This document shows positions 24,605 to 33,640 of a stretch of 64,000 nt of DNA, piece by piece. This DNA is from Cycas panzhihuaensis (taxonomy: Eukaryota > Cycadophyta). The stretch's first letter is position 1; each line of letters begins with the position of its first letter. The DNA is taken from NCBI GenBank assembly GCA_023213395.1, contig CM041465.1, positions 144,033,741-144,097,740 of the forward strand, written 5' to 3'. The notes beneath the pieces were generated by a model, which saw nothing but the letters and a program-made list of their open reading frames with translations, was not told the origin of the DNA and made no database searches. Position numbers and translations under genes: made by a program.

Positions 24605-24614
24605 TTTAATACCA
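24604..24614 (-). promoter_or_regulatory. Primer binding site of 2.0-kb element
   Basis: On the minus strand TGGTATTAAAG lies two bases beyond the LTR end TGTAACA. It matches the first half of the plant initiator-Met primer site TGGTATCAGAGC; the second half is degraded. Confidence 0.55.
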
Positions 24615-24616
24615 TT

Positions 24617-24827
24617 TGTTACATAAATAATCCATTAAGTTAGAGAAATATAGAGAGGAATAGAAGAAATAAAATAAAGAATGTAGGGGTTTTGAAGAAT
24701 ATCATATCGTATCCCTCTTTATAATAGAGTGGGGTATATATAACACTCACTTTATCATTATTATATTCCTACCTTTATATCAACTAATCCTATACTTCCT
24801 TAACCTTAACCCTCTTATGGTGGAGGG
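24617..24827 (-). repeat. 5' LTR of 2.0-kb element (main part; end at 31899-31906)
   Basis: It starts TGTTACATAAATAATCC. It is cut after 24827 by the chromovirus insertion, and its last bases (TCATAACA) are at 31899-31906. GAGGG, the chromovirus target duplication, is at 24823-24827 and again at 31894-31898. Confidence 0.87.
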
Positions 24828-26019
24828 TGATCTGAATCTTGAATGGAAAAGTGAAAACTTTAACCAATTAAAACAAAATCCAGAACAATATACATATTAT
24901 TACATAGAATTAAAAATTTTAGAATTTTCTTACAAAAACTCCTTTATTTGTGCTCTGTTGAGCATGCAAAGAACTACTACAGCATTTTGGGAGAGAGAGA
25001 ATGAGAGTTGGGTGCTTCTTGAGCTGCTGCTCATTTGCTGGAACCTCTGTCTTGAAGTCTGCAAAGCCGTTTTTGGTCTTTTGTTACCAAAAACCTTATT
25101 TTGGGTGAGGAAGAAACTGGCTAGCGTCTCTTCTGGGACTACTGCTCTTACTATCTTCTCTTCTTGGCTGCGGCTACGATTTTCTGGGCTCCTTCCAGAT
25201 ACCCGCAACAGATTTTTTTTCCGCTGCGTTTCTGTTGTGTTCTCTCCCAACGCAGGTTTTCTCACTTGGAGCTACTCTCTTTCCAGAAAATGATTTTTCT
25301 TGGAGATTTCTTGAATCTTGCTCCATGCTGCATCTAGGGCTGCGACGTCCACTTGTTCCTATCAATAATCTCTATCGAGATCCCCCAGATTCCTCTCTCG
25401 AATATCGCTTAAAAGCGTTTCCATTTGAGAGAGATATTTCTATTTTTCTATTTTTTCTATTTTCTAACGGGTTTCAAAACGGTTTGATAAATCTTGCTAA
25501 AATTCTTTTATTTTCGAGTTTTTCCTCTTTGAATGCGTAGAGGACACGTGTGCGTACCTTCTCCTCAAATTTCATGCCAAACAGTTACTGTTTGAGCTGC
25601 CAAAACTATTTCCATTTTTATTATTTTCTATTTTTTGACTTCTGCAGTAGCAACCCGTAGTAGCCTATAGCAGCTCCGTAGTAGCCTGTAGCAGCTCCAT
25701 AGTAGCCTGTAGTAGCTCTGTAACAGCCTGTAGTAGCTCCGTAGCAACCGTAGCACTTGCGTAACACCTTGGTAGCACCTTGGTAGCAATTATAGCACCT
25801 TGGTAGTAGTTGTAGCACCTTAATAGCAACTCGGTAGCAGTTATAGCACCTTTTGTACTTGTAGAAATACTTTTTTTTTTACATTTTTAAGCCTTTTAAA
25901 GGTATATTTCTACTACATGAAGACTATTAAGCCTTTTTTAAGGCAATTTTCAACTACATAAAGACCATTTACATGAAAAACAAAGTATTTAGAACATTTT
26001 AAAGATGTGAAACGGATTA
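24828..26019 (-). repeat. 3' LTR of chromovirus-like element
   Basis: 1192 bp, from TGATCTGAATC to GAAACGGATTA. Compared with the other LTR, differences are mostly C/T and G/A changes. A 21-bp repeat has four copies here but two in the other LTR, which explains most of the length difference. Frames in this LTR (for example 24817-25293) are shadows of the GC-richer LTR sequence. Confidence 0.93.
25646..25729. repeat. 21-bp minisatellite in 3' LTR (four units)
   Basis: Units are variants of CGTAGTAGCCTGTAGCAGCTC. The other LTR has two units (about 31570-31612). Further looser repeats of GTAGCACCTTG follow in both LTRs. Confidence 0.75.
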
Positions 26020-26040
26020 GAACTCCCTTTTTTTAGGAGT
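26020..26040 (-). promoter_or_regulatory. Polypurine tract of chromovirus-like element
   Basis: On the minus strand the sequence is cctaaaaaaagggagttc, next to the 3' LTR start and just after the pol stop. Position and purine content fit a polypurine tract. Confidence 0.6.
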
Positions 26041-26065
26041 TCATGGCCTCATGAACTTTATAGTT

Positions 26066-26408
26066 ATAGATGAGGGAATTTGGTTTTCCCCATCTCCTTA
26101 TTGTACCATTTTGCTTTGCTAGGTACTTGTCCTTTCTCTGTAATTCTGAAGGATTCGATTATGCTTCTTCGAGTCTCGGTCTACTTCCTTTGAAGAATGC
26201 AATCATTTTGCAATGGTTCCTCTTTCTCTATCTACAACTCCTCTGGGTTTGGTAAGAGTGGAACTCCGTCTTCATCTTCATCCAACATGGATGGCTCGAA
26301 CATCTTTAGATTCTCAACATTCACTATAGAATACATCTTCATGAATTCTGGAAGTTCAAGTTGGAAAGCATTTTTCCTAATTTTCTTCAAAATTGTAAAA
26401 GGACCATA
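26066..26408 (-). pseudogene. Chromovirus-like integrase tail, possible chromodomain remnant
   Basis: The frame continues from integrase: YGPFTILKKIRKNAFQLELP, then VNVENLKMFEPSMLDEDEDG and a tail ending near KGQVPSKAKWYNKE and KFPHL with a stop at about 26066. The tail resembles the short C-terminal targeting motif of some chromoviruses, which steers insertion to certain chromatin. It is broken by stops, and the match is by eye only. Confidence 0.5.
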
Positions 26409-27624
26409 TCATAAAGGCTTTAGCTTATTGCCTTCACCTTGCAATCTTTTCTTACTGAGGTATAACCAAACTCTATCTCCTTCCTTAAAGGAATGGCTAG
26501 TTCTATGTGCATCATGCCACTGCTTGTATCTCTGCTGAGATTTTTGAAGCTGCTCTTCAACCTGTTGATGGATTTTTTTGATTCTTTCCAAGAATCTTTG
26601 TGCCTTTTCATCTCCTTCTTCCTCCTTTCCATTTCCTACAGAAAGTTGAGCACAAAATTCTAAATCGAAAGGACTTGCAGGCAGAAATCCCAAACATACC
26701 TCAAATGGTGATTTCTGGGTTGAGCTATGGATAGCTCTGTTAAATGCAATTTGCAAGTATGGGAGATTTTCATCCCAAGTCTTAGGATGCTTGGCATTGT
26801 ATCCTCGTAATAGTTGTACCAATGTCCTGTTGATAACTTCAGTCTAGCCATCTGTTTGAGGATGAAAAGATGTACTTATCTTTAGCTTCGTATCCATCAT
26901 TCCCCAAAGTATTTACCAAAAATGACTCAGAAATCTACTGTCTCGATCAGAAATAATTGAGTTGGGAAGTCCAAAATACTTCCAAACATGCTGGAAAAAT
27001 AATCTAGCTATGTCTTCTCCTGTATGTGTTTTCTTACAGGGAATCAACATCACTATTTTACTGAACCGATCAACAACTACAAACAAATAATCCATACCAT
27101 TTTTGGTTTGTGGTAGTCCTCCCAAGAAATCCATGGAGATACTTTCCACGGTCGTGATGGAAGCAGAAGTGGAATGTACAATCCAAACTTCCTCTTGGTG
27201 GCTTTGATGTGCTACATAATGTACACCCTCGTACTGTTGTAGTCACATCTTGCTGCATATTTGGCCAATACATATATCGCTACAAGTTTAGCAGCATCTT
27301 TCCCACTCCAAAGTGTTCTGTAACTTGAGAAGTGTGAGCTTCTCTTATCCACTTCATTCGGTCTGCATGCTTTGGAATGCAAAGCTTATCTTGCTTGCAA
27401 AGAAGTCCATCTTTCAGCTGGAAATCTGCAACTACTTTTCCTTGTTGTAGTTGCTCAAAGATAGGCTTGAAAGCCTCATCTTTCAAATACAAATCAACAT
27501 ATTCATCATGGCAGAAAGGTTGAAATTGCATAGCCACCAATAAACTGGAATTACCTTGCTGTTGAGGAGGTCTGGACAGCAAATCTGCAATCTTATTTAT
27601 TGTTCCTTTCTTGTATTTAACCAC
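26409..27624 (-). pseudogene. Chromovirus-like integrase
   Basis: The zinc-binding domain has His in EAHTSQVTEHFG and Cys in [10 protein letters not shown] (about 27225-27345). A second frameshift lies near 27150-27170. The core then shows Asp in [11 protein letters not shown], Asp in [13 protein letters not shown] and Glu in the TEVINRTL block near 26840; a TAG replaces the Gln just before it. The C-terminal part reads FNRAIHSSTQKSPFEVCLGF, then a coiled-coil-like QRFLERIKKIHQQVEEQLQK and GDRVWLYLSKKRL. All three catalytic acids are kept. Confidence 0.87.
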
Positions 27625-27633
27625 GATGTGAAA

Positions 27634-29026
27634 CTACTGCAAATAAGACATCCACTTCATGTGCCTAGCCTGCTGCAACTTGGACTGAGTCTGCAAGAAT
27701 TGCAAAGGCTTGTGGTCGGTGTGGATGACCACTTCTTTTCCCAACAAATAGGGTCTCCAATGCTTCACTACTTGGTGTAATGCATAGAGCTCCTTATCGT
27801 AAGTTGGGTAGTTTATGACAGCTCCATTGAATGTCTCTAAATGGTAAGCTATCAGTTTTCCTTCTTGCTTCAATACTGCTCCCATGGCATAGCACAGCGT
27901 CGATCTCCAATTCAAATGGCTTCGGTGAAGGTAAAGCTAACACTGGTGCCTCGCAGATCTTCTGCTTCAAAAGCTTGAAAGCTTTTTCTTGTTCATTCTC
28001 CCAATGAAACTTTGCATGTCCTCCCGTCAATGCATGAAGAGGTGCTGCAATTTGAGAGAATCTAAAAATAAATTTTCTTAAATACTGACATGTACCAATG
28101 AAACTTCTTACCTCTGTGGTTGTCTTGGGTGTGGGCCAATTGAGAATGACTTTGATCTTTGTTGGGTCAATCTTCAATTCTCCTCCTCCAACCACGAAAC
28201 CTAAGAAGACGAGAGATTACTTTCCAAACTCGTACTTCTTTAGATTTAGTTTCAACCGCTGCTCTTGGAGAACTTTGAGCACTTGCTCAACATGTTGGAG
28301 GTGCTCCTCCCATGTTTGGCTAAAAATTAGAATATCATCTAGATAAACAATTACAAAGTCATCAATGAAGGGTCTTAATACCTCATTCATCAATCTCATG
28401 AAGGTGGCAGGTGCATTACACAGACCAAATGGCATCACCAACCATTCGAACAATCCTTGCTTCGATTTGAAGGCTGTCTTCCAAGTATCCTCTTCTCGGA
28501 TTCGAACCTAATGGTAGCCTAATTTCAGGTCCATTTTGCTGAAATATCTTGCCGACTGCAGCTGGTCCAACAAGTCATCTATCCGTGGTAAGGGATGTCT
28601 ATTCTTTATGGTGATCTTGTTCAAAGCTCGGTAGTCGATGCACATTCTCCATCCTCCATCTTTCTTTGGCACCAAAACAATAGGTGATCCACATGGAGAG
28701 CAACTCGGCTTAATCACTCCTTATTCCAAGAGTTCTTAAATCTACCTCTTAATCTCTTCATTCTCCAAAACTGAGTTTCGGTAGAGACTAAGATTCAACA
28801 AAGGTGAATCAGCAACTAGCTGGATTTCATGTTCAATTGCCCTTTTAGGGGGCAGCCCTTTTGGCTCTTGAAATACATCACTGTACTTATTCCTTAGGCC
28901 TTCAATCTGCTGCACTTGCTTCCTATCCAAGGTGCAGATTGAGGACTCTGCTTGCTCGTTTTCTTCCACCTTTGGCTTTATCATCAGCAGCACAAACTTC
29001 CTATGAGCATTAATTAATCTTTTCAC
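27634..29026 (-). pseudogene. Chromovirus-like reverse transcriptase and RNase H
   Basis: RT blocks follow in order: [71 protein letters not shown] and the intact box YLDDILIFS (Asp pair at about 28334-28339). The thumb reads NWPTPKTTTEVRSFIGTCQY. RNase H continues through FELEIDA. A frameshift near 27900 moves the rest (AMGAVLKQEGK, then HTDHKPLQFLQ) to another frame. A few stops separate the stretches. Catalytic residues are mostly present. Confidence 0.88.
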
Positions 29027-29104
29027 TTGTTAGGAAGATATGAGAGAAATCTTCTTCTGTGGCTTTGATGCATTGATCAGATATGATCTTCCATCCTTGA
29101 TGAG

Positions 29105-29503
29105 TCAAATTTTTCTCAGCCTCCTGTGGTGAACTCCATCTCTATCATAGAGATATGGGCTGCCAAAGACAACTTGACAAACATCCAAAGGGACTACTTC
29201 ACATTCAACTTCATCAATGAACTTTTCAGAAATTGCAAATTTAAACTTACATTGGTGAGTAACCTGCAACTCTGAATCTTTTTGCAACCATCTAAGAGGA
29301 TATGGTTTTGGATGTACATGCATTTTTAATCCTAGTTTCTTTACCAATGCTTCTGAGATTAAATTCTTTTGGCTTCCTCTATCAAAGATGGCATCAACCA
29401 TGCTTTGCTTCACTTGGATTCTTACCATGAAGAGCTCCTCTCTAATCTCTGGATCAACTTGTTGATGGTTATTTCCAAGCTCCGCATTAGCCATGAGCAT
29501 CAA
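29105..29503 (-). pseudogene. Chromovirus-like aspartic protease
   Basis: The frame reads ELFMVRIQVKQSMVDAIFDR, then GSQKNLISEALVKKLGL. The catalytic motif is D-R-G-S, where D-S/T-G-S is usual. A second conserved block ends QVVFGSPYLYDRDG (family L-G-P-W type). It is in the same frame as gag and RT, consistent with one polyprotein that the protease would cut. A stop follows at the end of this stretch. Confidence 0.82.
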
Positions 29504-29589
29504 CTTCTCATTAGCTTCTTCAATGCTGCAAACATTTTCATCACCTACAGAGTTAAGTAAAGTTTTACCTTCAGTTTTAACTTTACCAT

Positions 29590-30553
29590 TCCCCTTGTTC
29601 TTGGGTCGTTTCTCTGGGTGTAGAAACCAGCAATCTTCTACACTGTGACCCGCTCGCTTGCAATGAGTACAAGTAATTTTGATTTAGGTGGTATTGGCTT
29701 GTTTCATCTTGCCAAAACCTCTAATGGATTGTTGTCCAACTTTACTTGGAAATTTCATTCCTCGGGCAGGTTTGTTGCTACCTTCTGGAGGTGCAAACCT
29801 TTTCCTTTTGGCATAAACCTTCTTATTCCTCTTTTCTATGGCAATCGCCTTCTTGCTGGCTTCGTCAAGCGATTTAACTTCAAATAGTAGAAGTTCTTGC
29901 TGAATATGCTGGTGCAGTCCTCCAATATATTTTAGCATCATGTCCTTACCCAGCAAAGAGATACCCAACACAACAGCTTGCTTTTGAAATTATGTTGTGT
30001 AATCTTGGACATTTTGGCCTCTTTCCTGTCAGTAATATTGCCATTTAATCCTTTGTTTCTCTTCATATCCAATAGGATAGAATTGCTTCTTTATGAGGAT
30101 TTTAAACTGTTGCCAAGTGATTTCATTTATATTATGGGATTTAATGTATGCATTCCACCAAACTAATGCATGTTTAGATAATTTTAACCTAGTAAAAGTT
30201 ATTTTCTGCTGGTTTTTATACCCATAAATGGAGAAATAAGTTTCTAGTTGGTCCAGCCAATTATCTAATTTTTCAGCATCTAACATTCCATCATAGATGG
30301 GCAATTCAAGTTTTGCCTCTACCTTGAATGGATGTGTGAATACTACTGGATTGTCATCTTCTTCATCAATTTCTTATTGGTCTTCTACCAACTCTTCATT
30401 CGTCTCCTCTTTCATCGGTTCTTCTTCTTCCTTCTTTACGCCTTTGGATATTGAAGAAGTTGCAACTAACTATGCTACAAGCTGGGTTAGCCTGTCGAGG
30501 TTTTGCTCCATCTTCACGAACCTTTCTTCTATTTTCTGCTCTGGATTAGCCAT
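29590..30553 (-). pseudogene. Chromovirus-like gag
   Basis: The start is taken at the ATG at 30553 (MANPEQKIEERFVKMEQ), because one frame then runs through gag, protease and RT. The N-terminal part is charged with a possible coiled coil and an acidic stretch (EEEEP, EEDD). The gag core reads YDGMLDAEKLDNWLDQLETY, then ALVWWNAYI and WQQFKILIKKQFYP. A basic stretch precedes an intact zinc knuckle C-THC-KRAG-H-SVED-C at 29630-29671. In-frame stops occur (for example in TQLVA-stop-LVA). This is the only fully intact CCHC knuckle among the elements I checked. Confidence 0.85.
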
Positions 30554-30731
30554 CTTCCTTCGTTGTTTTCTTTCTCTCTCCAGAGGCTCGGTTAGAGGTT
30601 CACCCGTTAACAGATATTGGTATCTAGTTTTCATAAAAACCTCTATAATGAAAGTAAGAAGGTTTTTTATCCTTTTCCTTTTCTTTCTTTTTCTTTAAAA
30701 TCTCTAAAATCCCAAGGGTTTCAAGAAACTA

Positions 30732-30743
30732 GCTCTGATACCA
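30732..30743 (-). promoter_or_regulatory. Primer binding site of chromovirus-like element
   Basis: On the minus strand TGGTATCAGAGC, a perfect initiator-Met tRNA complement, lies six bases beyond the end of the 5' LTR. Confidence 0.9.
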
Positions 30744-30749
30744 AAAACA

Positions 30750-31893
30750 TGATCTGAATCTTGAATGGGAAAGTGAAAACTTTAACCAATTGAAATAAAA
30801 TCTAAAACAATATACATATTATTACATAGAATTAAAAATTTTGGAATTTTCTTACAAAAACTCCTTTATTTGTGCTCTGTTGAGCATGCAAGGAATTGCT
30901 GCAACATTTTGGGAGAGAGAGAATGAGAGTCGCTTCTTGAGCCGCTCATTTCTTTGGAACCTCCGTCTCGAAGTCTGCAAAGCCATTTTTGGTCTTTTGT
31001 TACCAAAAACCCTGTTTTGGGTGAGGAAGAAACTGGCTAGTGTCTCTTCTGGGACTGTTGCTCTTACTATCTTCTCTTCTTGGCTGTGGCTACAATTTTC
31101 TAGGCTCCTTCCAGATACCCGCAACAGATTTTTTTTCCGCTGCGTTTCTGTTGTGTTCTCTCGCAACGCAGGTTTTCTCACTTGGAGCCGCTCTCTTTCT
31201 AGAAAATGATTTTTCTTGGAGATTTCTTGAATCTTGCTCCGTACTGCGTCTAGGGCTGCGGCGTCCACTTGTTCCTGTCAATAATCTCTGTCGAGATCCC
31301 CCGGATTTCTCTCTCAAATTTTGCTTAAAAGCGTTTCCATTTTAGAGAGATATTTCTGTTTTTCTATTTTTTCTGTTTTCTAATGGGTTTCAAAATGGTT
31401 TGATAAATCTTGCTAAAATTCTTTTATTTTCCAGTTTTTCCTCTTTGAATGCGTAGAGGACACGTGTGTGCACCTTCTCCTCAAATTTCGTGCCAAACGG
31501 TTACCGTTTGAGCTGCCAAAACCATTTTCGTTTTTATTATTTTCTATTTTTTGACTTCTGCAGTAGCAGCCCGTAGCAGCCTGTAGCAGCTCCGTAACAG
31601 CCTGTAGTAGCTCCGTAGCAACCGTAGCACTTGCGTAACACCTTGGTAGCACCTTGGTAGCAATTATAGCACCTTGGTAGCAATTGTAGCACCTTAATAG
31701 CGGCTTGGTAGCAGTTATAGCACCTTTTTGTACTTGTGGAAATACTTTTTTTTTACATTTTTAAGCCTTTTAAAGGCATATTTCTACTAAATGAAGACTA
31801 TTAAGCCTTTTTTAAGGCAATTTTCAACTACATAAAGACCATTTACATGAAAAACAAAGTATTTAGAACATTTTAAAGATCTGAAACGGATCA
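30750..31893 (-). repeat. 5' LTR of chromovirus-like element
   Basis: 1144 bp, from TGATCTGAATC to GAAACGGATCA; in element orientation it is the first LTR. It carries a sense frame of 138 codons (30852-31268), partly shared by the other LTR but broken there by a stop and changed at several residues. I take it as a chance frame. The 21-bp repeat has two units here. Confidence 0.93.
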
Positions 31894-31906
31894 GAGGGTC
31901 ATAACA

Positions 31907-32317
31907 GAAATCCATGAGCCTTCCATATTTGAGGAGATAGTCAAAGACCAAATATAGAAAGTAGCCATGGATAAAGAGATGAATTCTATCCTAAAAAATG
32001 AAACTTAGGAGCTAATAGAATTATCATTTGGGAAAAATCCAATTGATTGCTGATGGATCTATAAAATTAAGTTCCATGCAAATATCACCTTTGAGCATCA
32101 TAAAGCTTATTTGGTATTGAAAAGCACCTTCCTAAATAGAAATCTCATAGAAGAATCTCTCTTGAGACAACCTCCTAATGACTTTATCAACCAAGTGTAT
32201 CAACCAATTGAGGACTAGGTTGTAGACATCCTCACCAAAGCACTTAGTAAACCAAAGTTTGAATGGGTTCATCATGACCTTAGCATTAGATGTAATGAAT
32301 CTATCATTAAGGAAGGG
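31907..32317 (+). pseudogene. copia-2 RT/RNase H remnant after nested insertion
   Basis: The sequence resumes with the copia RT opening (EPSIFEEIVKDQI, then MDKEMNSILKNET and WIYKIKFHANITFEHHKAYL). It then jumps within a few codons to STFLNRNLIEESLLRQPPND and then to the very end of RNase H (VVDILTKALSKPKFEW). Two internal deletions have removed most of RT and RNase H. A polypurine-like string precedes 32318. Confidence 0.75.
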
Positions 32318-32690
32318 TGTTAAAACTTATAATGATACTTTTATTACCTTTCAATATTTGCATATTTGTATTTCATGTATATTAGGTGAGACTTCCATTA
32401 TAAATTTAATCATTATAGAAAGTTGAGTCAGGTTCGCCACCTTTGTCGATATGTCAACCAATGGAATTTATATAATTATTTGTGGTATACTTATAAATTA
32501 AACACCACACCATTCATTTGTATATTAGATAATTTGCATGTGGAAGCTTTGCTAAAATAGAGATACATGGTATAAGCAATTTACTTGTGATGAATTTACT
32601 TTAAATATTTGGCTTATATTTCATGTTTGATTTACTTTCTTTAATTTATTTAAACACATGTACATTGATTTAGATCTTAATGTTAATCTA
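32318..32690 (+). repeat. Probable copia-2 3' LTR
   Basis: It starts TGTTAAAAC after aaggaaggg. No coding is seen until the zinc-knuckle remnant of copia-3 at 32714. The right end is placed just before copia-3 coding and is approximate. No matching 5' copy was recognised. Confidence 0.4.
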
Positions 32691-32713
32691 GCACTTATAA
32701 ACCTTAGGTTGTT

Positions 32714-33349
32714 TGTCATTATTATGGTAAGCCTAGATATATAGCACCTAATTATAAAAAAATTAAGAGCTAACTTCTAACAAAAATAGTTTTAGAATTG
32801 CCCTACTATGTAGGATAATCAAAATTGTGGATGTGAAACTTATCAAGGACCATAGAGACAAAGCTAACTTAATTATTAGGGACCAAGAACATAAAATCAA
32901 AATGCTCTTCAAAGTAACCAATAGAATAAGAATCTCAACTAGAGACAAAATCAAGGAGGACATATAGTCAACTCTTAAAATCTATTCTTTATTATTTTCT
33001 CAACTCATCATTCTGGCATATCCTGGTTGATTGATTTAAGTGCCTCTCAATATATAACTAGTTTAAAAGAACTTATCACTGATACAAGACTAATTTAGGA
33101 TCAATTTATTACTTTTGGAGATAATACTATTCTAAAGGTCACCTAGATTGGCAATGTCCCTATCTCATTAAAGAATTCAGATACTCTACATCATCTCAAT
33201 AATGTTTTCTATGTACCTAGCATGACACTCAACCTAATATCATTAGCTAATAAATACGTAAAGATTTGATGTTTTGTTTAGCTATCTTAGATAATTCTTG
33301 ATTATAGATCTAAATGGAAACCTAATTACCTTACAATATAAATAGCACG
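32714..33349 (+). pseudogene. copia-3 zinc knuckle and protease remnant
   Basis: At 32714-32755 the knuckle pattern reads C-HY-Y-GKPR-Y-IAPN-Y, so three of the four metal ligands are Tyr. The protease motif reads WLIDLSASQYIT, in which the catalytic Asp is kept but the following Gly is Ser. The segment up to the nested insertion reads LHHLNNVFYVPSMTLNLISL, the usual end of copia protease. Confidence 0.7.
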
Positions 33350-33628
33350 TGTTAGAATTAGGAATGTAACAATCACATCAAACCCTAATGGTGAGTAACA
33401 AAAAGATGAAGTATGTACAAAATGGATATCATGTTAAAGAATTTGCCAAAACTTAATTATGAACAAAGAAGAGTACATGCTTATAGTACAAGCTCACCAC
33501 TAATGAGAGAACTACTTGGACTACTTAGAGGTGGCACACATATCAAGGTGACCCATAACTCTAATATAAAATATAAGAAATAGAAAGAGTTTATATAAGG
33601 TTAATGTAATTAGGTATTATACCCAACA
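33350..33628 (-). repeat. 3' LTR of the exon-carrying element
   Basis: From TGTTAGAATTAGG to ATACCCAACA; matches 36338-36612 across its length. In element orientation it follows the string tacatgggggaa, a polypurine tract at 33629-33640. Confidence 0.88.
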
Positions 33629-33640
33629 TTCCCCCATGTA
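33629..33640 (-). promoter_or_regulatory. Polypurine tract of the exon-carrying element
   Basis: On the minus strand tacatgggggaa sits directly before the 3' LTR start TGTTGGG. Confidence 0.7.

Larger units (their letters stand above)
24828..31893 (-). mobile_element. Chromovirus-like Ty3/gypsy retrotransposon, complete copy (minus)
   Basis: LTRs at 24828-26019 and 30750-31893 share most of their sequence and have the ends TGATC...GATCA (one end decayed to GATTA). Perfect GAGGG target duplications flank the element. A perfect primer site and a polypurine tract lie where expected. Gag, zinc knuckle, protease, RT, RNase H and integrase follow on the minus strand. The main damage is a handful of stops and two frameshifts, so it is among the youngest insertions in the window and the innermost of a three-level nest. 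Domain order and RT-integrase sequences resemble plant chromoviruses; the exact clade is not settled. Confidence 0.93.
22829..31906 (-). mobile_element. 2.0-kb non-autonomous LTR retrotransposon (minus), interrupted
   Basis: Two similar LTRs lie at 22829-23050 and 24617-31906 (the second split by the chromovirus). The TGTTA...TAACA ends are clear in the second copy. GAAAT target duplications flank the whole (22824-22828 and 31907-31911). Orientation follows from a polypurine tract (on the minus strand taggggggagggca) bordering the left LTR and a primer site matching TGGTAT next to the right LTR. Without the chromovirus it is about 2.0 kb, with an internal region of about 1.57 kb and no gag or pol motif. 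It must have moved with proteins from another element. It lies inside the integrase-RT junction of copia-2. Confidence 0.88.
19640..32690 (+). mobile_element. Ty1/copia retrotransposon copia-2, interrupted
   Basis: Gag (from about 19690), protease (about 21125), integrase (about 21700-22500) and the start of the RT region (to 22828) are followed by a 9.08-kb nested insertion. Coding resumes at 31907. Removing the insertion and one target duplication copy (GAAAT at 22824-22828 and 31907-31911) makes the reading frame run through the junction, which confirms it. The RT-RNase H part is reduced by internal deletions to about 400 bp. A polypurine-like string (aaggaaggg) precedes TGTTAAAAC at 32318, the probable 3' LTR start. 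The 5' LTR was not found; outer limits are approximate. Confidence 0.75.

Noticed and set aside
24817-25540. Protein-coding genes of 60-158 codons in the chromovirus LTR
   Set aside because: Overlapping frames on both strands fall within the LTR and change between the two copies; they are by-products of higher GC.
25621-25818. Tyr/Gly-rich secreted peptide on the minus strand
   Set aside because: It is only the translation of the 21-bp LTR minisatellite.
30731-30743. tRNA gene fragment
   Set aside because: The match is limited to the 3' end of initiator-Met tRNA and is the primer site of the element.
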